A DNA stretch of 64,000 nucleotides from Acanthamoeba sp. SK_2022b (Eukaryota > Discosea > Longamoebia > Acanthamoebidae), in contig JANDJZ010000036.1 in NCBI GenBank assembly GCA_027943245.1, forward strand, positions 153,849 through 217,848, in the 5' to 3' direction. Positions 56,911-64,000 of this stretch are shown here, piece after piece. The notes under the pieces were generated by a model. It had not been told where the DNA came from, ran no database searches, and worked only from the letters and a program-made list of their open reading frames with translations. Each line of letters opens with the position of its first letter. The stretch's first letter is position 1. The position numbers and the translations under genes are program-made.

Positions 56911-58740
56911 CTTGTGCAATGAGAATAAAGCAATCTAGCGTAAGTGTGGCGGTAATGCCAACCCCTCTTCGACAAAGGCATAGAGCTCCTCTGAAAAGTT
57001 CTGCCACTGACCCCACCACATGTCGCAAAATTGCTCGACGTTCATATTCGATATATCGCCACGGGGTTGTTCTGCGTATGGGCGCGCGCATACATCGGCA
57101 ATATTAGGTGTAACGCCCACAAACCGAACATATCGCAATCGCGAATTCGTACCAGTCTCCAGCAGTTGACATACGCGGAATACTGCCGCTTCGGTGAGCT
57201 GTGGCGAGGCTGTGGTCGCCGAAGTACCTCCTGCGGGAGATGCGGCTGTCCCAGCGCTGACGCTTTCCCTGAACAAATGAGCACATCGCAGTGAATAATT
57301 ATACCAGTACCTCGCCAAAGAGGAATGTTCACAGCCGACTAGTAGAGGGGAGAGAGAGAGAGAGAGAGAGCTGAAAACAATAACAAAACACAAAAGGGAT
57401 GGTGTATGCATTCACCCAGGGGCGATCTGGGCCTTGATGCGATCCATCGGTGCACGGTGAACGATCATCTGCACCAGACTATAGACAAATGTTGTTCTGG
57501 GGCTAGAGAGCGTTTTCTGGGTGGAGGGAGAGGAGTGAGATTCGAAATAAAATTGCTCAATCGGTGGGGCAGAGCTTTGTTGTGAGGGGGGGGGGAAACG
57601 AAGCAGGTGTGAAGATGATGTACTTCGTCAACCATGCGGTGCTTCGGAGGCACTTTATAAAAGATGGCTGTCTCGTCTGCTTGGTGCACGCCAAACATTC
57701 GACAACGCTCAGCCGAGCCTGGAGTGATATGCCCGAGAGAGAGAGAGAGAGAGAGATGAGTACGCGAAAGACAGAGAGGAAGAGGAAAGAAACCCCTGTT
57801 CCTCTCTCGAAAATTTGCAATCTCACATCTCAGGTGCACCTGTAACGCTAAGCAAGGCTGAGAGGTTGTGTTTGCGGATGCGGAGAATGTTTTGGAAGGT
57901 CTCTAATGTCCAGTGCGCGTGCCCGCCCCGGTCCTGCTCGCTGCCAACAAAATGGCGCAACTTTGCAAAGAATTATAATAAGAGGAATGAGAATCGGGGC
58001 CATGCAAGCTTAAAAATCCCATCAAAAGGTGGAAACACTGCGCAGACTAGTCGCGTAACACATGTACCTCGGTAATCATTTCGTAATGAGAGAGTACGCC
58101 CTGCTTTGCGCGTGTCTTCTGCTTGTTGTTGGACTTGCCGGGTTGAGCACCTGCCAAACAAAACGCGTGTTAACCTAACTTTAAAGCACCAGCGAGAAGG
58201 GCCACTAGAATGAGGGAACGAAGACTTGACCTCTTCCCCTTCGGACTAACGCTATATTTTAATTTTATTTATTTATTTATTTATTACAATTTATTTTCTT
58301 TTTCTTTTTTATGCTCCAAAATGGCGGGCGGGGTGGGAGGGTGAGAGGAGAGCCGAACCGTGAAGGAGAACGTGGAAGAGTTTAACGGCCTTCTGAACGG
58401 CGGCAAACACGGCAGGAGTGAGCTGCACGTCAAGAAGACAGATCCTGGCGATCATCTTGTTCATGACCTCGCTCCACAACGCAGGCTCCGCTGGGAAATA
58501 GGCAACAAGAGCCTCTAGCAGCTCGCACGCCAACTTCCACCCCTCAAGATCCGACGGCACGGCGCCGCCCCCGGTTAGGACTGCTGAAAGTGCCTTCGAA
58601 TCGGGTCGGCGCCCCTCTCGTGCACCACGGCAAATTAGGGCCAGCTGCTGTTTGCTTTGATCCACGCCCCCCACAGCCTCCTCCTCTCCTGCAGCTGAGG
58701 CAGCACTAGCACCACCCTGGTGCGTGAGAGCCATGCTCAT
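50556..58740 (-). CDS. MED23: Mediator complex subunit 23
   Basis: A very long, intron-rich gene of helical-repeat protein. Diagnostic stretches match animal MED23 in the same order: QSLNRALILGLARQ (near 54995; MED23 has LNRALILTLAR), an MWQYNVVRFEIVLQALMDR block (near 53650; compare MVWKYNIVTLDRLILCLAMR), an AYFAYHRQF block (near 53290), MLDNLPNRALCLLHNFFLYG (51430), and LDPMNYIDTITDFLYVK (50930; compare LNYMDPICDFLYHMK). The start is MSMALTHQGGASAASAAGEE with an Ala/Gly-rich lead, and the chain ends QPAATTSS. MED23 is a tail-module subunit that links transcription activators to RNA polymerase II. Many introns hold GA, CT or GT tracts. Individual exon edges are not all resolved. The promoter is shared with RAD54. 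Confidence 0.82.
52779..52812. repeat. (CTG)11 trinucleotide tract in MED23
   Basis: Eleven CTG units (CAG on the MED23 strand). It falls right after the exon ending LLSILSTKQ; on the coding strand it reads as a run of Ala or Gln depending on frame, and may be intronic. Confidence 0.75.
55136..55194. repeat. (CT)n-(GT)17 compound microsatellite in a MED23 intron
   Basis: A CT tract (55136-55160) passes straight into a GT tract (55161-55194). No coding frame of MED23 crosses it sensibly. Confidence 0.85.
55514..55563. repeat. Imperfect (GT)n microsatellite in a MED23 intron
   Basis: A GT tract with a few TTT and GCG interruptions, between helical MED23 exons. Confidence 0.8.
56855..56909. 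repeat. (TG)27 microsatellite in a MED23 intron
   Basis: An uninterrupted TG tract flanking the exon that reads LIDFGQFILSLAKSQRPSTP on the minus strand. Confidence 0.88.
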
Positions 58741-58916
58741 CTTGCTAGAGCAACGTGATTTTGATACGTGTAAAATGACCGGTCGCGAAACAAAAAAAAA
58801 TTGTTTTTCCGAAGGATTTCCGTATTTGGCCGGAAGCTAATTGTTTCCACGAAAAACGACTCCCTTCGCAGCCTTATAAAATTTCTGATTTCTGTCCGTG
58901 TGCTGGCTCTGCTCTG
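58741..58916. promoter_or_regulatory. Divergent MED23/RAD54 promoter with TATA box
   Basis: Only 176 bases separate the two start codons. TATAAA at 58875-58880 lies 37 bases before the RAD54 ATG, giving room for a very short 5'UTR. An A/T homopolymer stretch (58792-58806) lies on the MED23 side. Confidence 0.55.
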
Positions 58917-59666
58917 ATGAATCCAATGAAAGCAAGCGACGAATACAATGACGGCGAAGAAGACGAGGAGTACATGCCGCTGGAGGAAGGAGAAGATCAT
59001 CATCAACAACCAAAGCAAAGAGGACGCAAGCGGAAAAGTGAGGAGACTTCCTCCTACGCGAAGAAGACAAAGAACGCGAAGGGCAGGAAAGGGAAACAAA
59101 AAAAAGGTGGTGTGAGTAGTAGTTGTAGCGACGACGACGACGACGACGCTGATGATGACGATTACGGAGGAGGAAGCAGGGACGAGCAAGTCGGAGCCCG
59201 CCCTATCAAAAAACCACGGAGTCCAGCCAAACCTACTGCGACTGCACCAAAGAAGAAGGCTGTCGCGGCAGCAGCGAGAGGCAGCAGCAGCAGCAGCAAG
59301 GAGAGGCCGACCAACAGCGAGGATTTCTTTCGCAAGAAAGATTTTGTGAACCAGTACTACTCAGCTGTGTGGACGCTCGAGAAGAAGAAGGCCACCAAGG
59401 ACACCAAGGAAAAGAAAACCACCGTTACCGAAGAAGGTGCGCATGATGCCAAAGCAAAGTGTTTACTCAGCCTTCACACAACTCACGACACAGCACTCAC
59501 CACGTTGGGTGTCCTGCTGCAGGTTGCATCAGCATTGAATGGGATCGAGTAACTCTTATGAACATGAATGGCAAGCCCGTCGGTAACGCACCGTTGGTAC
59601 GAATGCGCGCTCTCGCTCTCTACACTCGTCACAAACTACAAATGGTGGCCAAGTGTGTCATGCATC

Positions 59667-59738
<72 letters not shown>

Positions 59739-60219
59739 TGCTGGCTCACGTTGGCGAGGCAGGTGAGACGAGCAGATGAGGCCTCAAAAGATGAAGAAGA
59801 GGAGGAACGTGTCTTCATAGTCAAAGGCAAGAAAGAAGTTGAGATATCGTTCGAGGCCGGCCAGCAGTTGGTCATTGGCACCAAGCAAGTGCAGGTACCG
59901 TAGTTCAGTGTTGTTTGATGGGGTGAGTGACGTGCGCGAGTACAGCATTCATGAAACTCTCTCTCTCTGTCTGCGACGAACGTGCATGTTTTTTGATTGC
60001 ACGCGTGTGGGTGTTTCGGCTCTGCTGCAGCTGGTAGAGCCTGTGGCCGCCGACGAGTTCAAGGATGGCACATTCTTCTTGAAGCAATTCTCGAGCCACG
60101 AGATTCGGCAAAAGGCGCAACAGCTTGCTGCTCCGCCCACCAAGGCCTGTGCTCCTCTCATCCGAAAGATTGAAGGCCCGAGGTCTCTATCTCTCTTTGA
60201 CTTTCTAGTGGCGTGTGTG

Positions 60220-60285
<66 letters not shown>

Positions 60286-61785
60286 TTGCCGGTGTCAGGG
60301 TGATTGCGGTCCAATTGGATTGTGGTGACGTCATAAAGCTGGAGTACTAATGCGCTTCTTTGTGTTGTTTGGCATGTTGTTCTGATGCCTAACCTACAGG
60401 TTCCGTTTGGCTGCCGCGCGCAAGCCACGACCTGGCACTTTTCGAGTTCCGGTGAAAGGCGAGAAGGCGGAAGAGAAAAAGGAAACCCACAACCACGACC
60501 CCGATGCACCCAACGCGCTTGTCCTCTACCGAGCACCCAAATTTGATAAGTGCGCTCTCTTCCTCCCAAATAATAAGAATATGAATAAGAATAAGAATAA
60601 TATTATACAACAGATTTGTTTCTTGCTGAATGCACTGACTGTTGGCATCACGATCTACGACACCGCATGCAACATAGGAGTAAGACATCCGTAGTTGTGG
60701 ACCCTCTGCTGACAAAATATCTGAGGCCGCACCAGCGCGAGGGAGTGCAGTTTCTTTACAACTGCATCACTGGGCAAGGCGGCTTCAAAGGAAACGGAGC
60801 CATCTTGGCTGATGAAATGTACGCGCTCGTGTCACGTGGTGAAGTTACCTTCGCACTTCCTTGAGCTGTAATCGTTACTGTAATGCGAGAGTGTAGGGGC
60901 TCACTATCATTTTCCGGCTATCCGGCTGCTCAGGGGTTTGGGTAAAACACTGCAATCCGTCACGCTCTTGTGGACCGTGTTGCGGCAAGGGCCGGATGGG
61001 TCTTCGCTGGTCAAGAAGGCCATGATCATCGCTCCCAGTTCCCTGGTCAAGGTAGTCAACTGGCCAGCTGAGACTCATTGACCTCTCCCTCCTCCTGTCG
61101 CTCTGGAAGCTCATCAAGGACTTTGATTTAGAACTGGTACATGGAAGTGCACAAGTGGTTGGGTCAAGATAGTCTGACGATGCTCGCTATCGGAGAAAAT
61201 AAGAGCAAGATCTCATCGGATCTGGACGACTTCAAGCGCAGTAAAGTGGACCTGCTCATCATCTCCTATACGCAAGCCCTCAGGTCTCTCTCTCTCTCTC
61301 ACCGCTCTGCCCCTTTTCAGGTGTAACGACACAATTTTTTATCATCTCCTCTTAACAACAGGAATATCGACAGCCTGTGTGACACTAAAGAACTGGATCT
61401 CATTATCTGTGACGAGGGTCACAGGCTCAAGGTGTGCAATCCTCTCTGTATCTTAAAAGACTTAGAACAGTTCATGTTAGTTGCATTCTTCACTTACGTG
61501 TGCACTTCGCAGAACTCAGAGATTAAGACCACGAAAGCACTGATGAAGCTCAAGAGCAAGCGCAAGATCATCCTTTCAGGGACACCCATTCAGGTACGCA
61601 CTCATGTCATGCTCAAATGCATAAGCTTATGACTTAACAACCCTTTCGATTCTCCGGCTCCTTCTCGTTTTTCTCCCCAGAACGATCTGGAGGAGTTCTA
61701 TTCAATGATTGAATTTGTCAATCCTGGGATTCTCGGTAAGACGCATCCTTGCTTGTTTTCTCGAGCTGACTCGGCCTCTCTCACA

Positions 61786-61844
<59 letters not shown>

Positions 61845-63723
61845 GGAACACGCAGGTGAGCGTGAGAAGTTCAGAAAAGTATTTGAAGAACCGATCATGG
61901 CTGGGCGGCAGCCTGCGGCCTCAGAGAAAGAGAAGGTTCGAACCCTTTAGCACTAGTAGCGTTGGTTAGCCAGTCCAGTCGACGGAGCCATGACGTAACT
62001 CTCTTTTTCCTCCAATGGTTGTAGGCGATCGGGGATGCTCGATCAAAGATGGTACGTACAATTACCGACTCGCTTACCCGACTGGCACTCACATGTCTCC
62101 TACTACTACCTCTTCTGGTGTACACAACATGTGCCAGCTATCAAACCTCACGAGCATCTTTATTCTGCGGAGAACAGCCGATATCTTGCGAAAATATCTG
62201 CCACCAAAAGGTCAAGATCTCTTCTGTGCTCTTCCTCTATGTTTCTCTCCTTCGTCACTGGGTGATGGAGAGAGAGAGAGAGAGAGAGATGTACACTCAC
62301 TGTTTGCACTTGCAGTGGAGTATACCATCTTCAGTCGAATGGCTCCGCTGCAGAAAGCGATCTACCGTGCCATTGTGCGAGAGAAAATGAAAGTTGCTCT
62401 CGAGACTGGCCGGCGTGATGATGCTCTCTCCTCTATCACCATGCTGAAAAAGCTCTGCAATCATCCCTCCCTTGTGTATAGCATGTGCCAGGTACTTCCA
62501 TTATCTCAAGCCTCGCTGGTCTGACCTTGCTTTCTCGCTCTCTCGCCCGCGCCCGTGCTTGCACGCACGTACATTAATTTTCTTGCATGTGCGCTCACAC
62601 GCAACAGAAAAACCCGGAGGCGAACCGCGCTACTCTCGAAGCCTTTCCGGCTAAGTTTCAGCCACTGGAGAGCAATCCTCAACTTTCAGGTACCATGAAC
62701 TCACCCTGGGCGCAAGCCCGTTTAGAGTTTTCGAGCCGTCGATAATCTATTTCCTTCTTCTTCTTCTTCTGCTTCTTTTATGTGTACTCAATATTGTAGG
62801 CAAGTTTATGCTGCTTGACAGCTTGCTGAAAGAGATCCGTAAGCGTACGAAGGATCGCGTAGTCATCGTCTCCAACTACACGCAGATATCCTTTCAATCT
62901 CCCCTCCCTTCTCTATTTCTTTCCTATGCTTGTGGCATCCACTCCTTAACATCGGGCGCCCTTACACTCTCAAAGTGATTGCGCATCTCTGCCGTTACCG
63001 GTACTCCTCCTCCTCCTCCTGCAAAGAGAGAGAGAGAGAGAGAGAGATTTACGCCATGTGCCTTCTTCGACCAGGTCATGGGGCTACTTTCAACTCGACG
63101 GTAGCACCGCAGTCAAACAAAGACAAAACCTTGTGGATCAGTTCAACAACCCCTTCGCCTCAGAGTGTACGAGCTTTCTTCCTCTCTCCCTGAACCTGAG
63201 TAGTCAATGATGGGGACCTGAAAGGCAACTCACGTTTATAATATTTCTCACCAATGCATGACATTAAACGTGCTGTTGTGGTGTGCATGTGCGTAGTCGT
63301 TTTCCTACTCTCCAGTAAGGCCGGAGGTGTGGGTCTCAACCTCATCGGAGCAAACCGACTCATTCTTTTTGATCCCGATTGGTACCAAAGCCTGATTTTG
63401 ATCTGCAAGATTTCTCTTTCCTGTCCGTCGCACTGTACATATTCATTTTAACGGCCAATTCCTTCACAGGAATCCGGCCAATGATTTGCAAGCTATGGCC
63501 AGGTAGAGATGGTCACTCGGCACCTCTGTGAGGCCTGGTCTTTTCTCATCATCGACTCGTTTTCGCACGCACGCACGCACGCATGCACGCAGAGTTCACC
63601 GAGATGGGCAGAAAAAAAAGGTCTTCGTGTACCGATTTCTGGCTACCGGGACGATTGAAGGTGCGCCACATAGCCAGTAGTGTCTGGGTGGTGAATATGG
63701 ATGCTGATCAATCTCTCTCTTCT

Positions 63724-63795
<72 letters not shown>

Positions 63796-64000
63796 ACGAG
63801 CAGAAAAGATCTATCAAAGGCAGATCACGAAGCAAGGCCTGTCGAGTAGCGTAGTTGACGCCAAAACTGAGACCAAAACGCAGTTCACTCTAGACGATCT
63901 CAGGGTACAACTCAAGCGCCGAAGAGATCTTGGGCTTAAGACCTGACAGTTCACAAACGATGCTCAAAACCCACAACTCTTCTCTCTCTCTCTGTGTGTG
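58917..64000 (+). CDS. RAD54: RAD54-type Snf2 recombination ATPase (3' end probably beyond window)
   Basis: A disordered, Asp- and Lys-rich N-terminus ([20 protein letters not shown]) precedes a Rad54-type region ([20 protein letters not shown]). The ATPase motifs are all present: DEM/GLGKT formed across an intron (60818-60945), [15 protein letters not shown] box II (61412), LSGTPIQ (61575), [39 protein letters not shown] and [13 protein letters not shown]. The C-lobe has [50 protein letters not shown] and [18 protein letters not shown]. Rad54 remodels chromatin and drives Rad51 strand exchange in homologous recombination. The frame could end at 63946 (RDLGLKT), but family members carry a further short Cys/His-containing tail, so a final exon outside the window is likely. 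Introns carry four long GT/CA tracts. Confidence 0.92.
59669..59737. repeat. (GT)34 microsatellite in a RAD54 intron
   Basis: An uninterrupted GT tract of about 69 bases, in the intron that ends just before the [15 protein letters not shown] exon. Confidence 0.9.
60222..60280. repeat. (GT)29 microsatellite in a RAD54 intron
   Basis: An uninterrupted GT tract after the exon ending PLIRKIEGP. Confidence 0.9.
61787..61842. repeat. (CA)27 microsatellite in a RAD54 intron
   Basis: A CA tract (opposite phase to the other RAD54 tracts) after the exon ending FVNPGILG and a few bases before the acceptor of the [12 protein letters not shown] exon. Confidence 0.9.
63727..63792. repeat. (GT)33 microsatellite in a RAD54 intron
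   Basis: A GT tract between the exon encoding [11 protein letters not shown] and that encoding [12 protein letters not shown]; the acceptor lies about 10 bases after the tract. Confidence 0.9.

Noticed and set aside
1..64000. CRISPR arrays, insertion sequences, integrated virus or bacterial operons
   Set aside because: No direct-repeat/spacer arrays, terminal inverted repeats with transposase, capsid or polymerase genes were seen; genes are spliced and eukaryotic throughout.

Overview
The window is nuclear DNA from a GC-rich, intron-dense protist. Nearly every gene is split by many short GT-AG introns of about 45-120 bases, intergenic gaps are often only 100-400 bases, and coding is spread over both strands. 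The gene content points to an amoebozoan, most likely Acanthamoeba or a close relative. The signs are a receptor that carries two TKL-type kinase domains around a class III cyclase domain, a WH2 actin regulator, RhoGEF/RhoGAP proteins, a DCAF11-type WD40 protein, Erlin, JMJD8, Mediator MED23 and RAD54. The organism call is inference from architecture, not from a database match.

Layout. 1-3.1 kb (minus): a spliced kinase gene with a nuclease-like N-terminal part, in visibly less GC-rich sequence. 3.8-5.2 kb (minus): a type II DnaJ chaperone. 5.7-5.9 kb (minus): a 69-residue membrane microprotein. 6.2-7.5 kb (plus): a TPR protein. 7.5-9.8 kb (plus): a DCAF11/LEC14B WD40 protein. 10.1-12.6 kb (plus): an unknown acidic protein with a hydrophobic N-terminus. 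12.7-14.2 kb (minus): a mitochondrial carrier. 14.4-15.7 kb (plus): a JMJD8-type JmjC protein. 15.9-20.9 kb (plus): a large protein joining a beta-sandwich-like domain, a Ser/Thr kinase and a P-loop GTPase. 21.1-27.7 kb (minus): the periplasmic-binding-protein-like/EGF/TM/kinase/cyclase/kinase receptor. 28.0-30.2 kb (minus): a WH2 protein with DFRxxL-like repeats. 30.6-34.7 kb (minus): DH-PH-FYVE RhoGEF. 35.1-39.3 kb (plus): nuclear-looking WD40 protein. 39.6-43.4 kb (plus): DH-PH-RhoGAP protein. 43.5-45.7 kb (plus): RGP1-like protein. 45.9-47.0 kb (minus): coiled-coil zinc-finger protein. 47.3-47.9 kb (plus): intronless secreted protein. 48.1-50.2 kb (minus): Erlin. 50.6-58.7 kb (minus): MED23. 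58.9 kb to the window end (plus): RAD54, whose 3' end probably lies outside.

There is no operon logic, but one stretch (28-46 kb) is rich in cytoskeleton and small-GTPase regulators: an actin-binding WH2 protein, two RhoGEFs (one with its own RhoGAP) and a Rab-GEF subunit. Several gene pairs are divergent and share short promoters (14.2-14.4, 34.7-35.1, 47.0-47.3 and 58.74-58.92 kb). The most unusual items are the kinase-GTPase fusion, the kinase-cyclase-kinase receptor with a non-canonical cyclase metal site, the DFRxxL-repeat WH2 protein, and the nuclease-like/kinase gene at the left edge. Exon boundaries were read by eye from splice consensus and protein continuity, so outer coordinates are given from the first supported Met to the stop and include introns.
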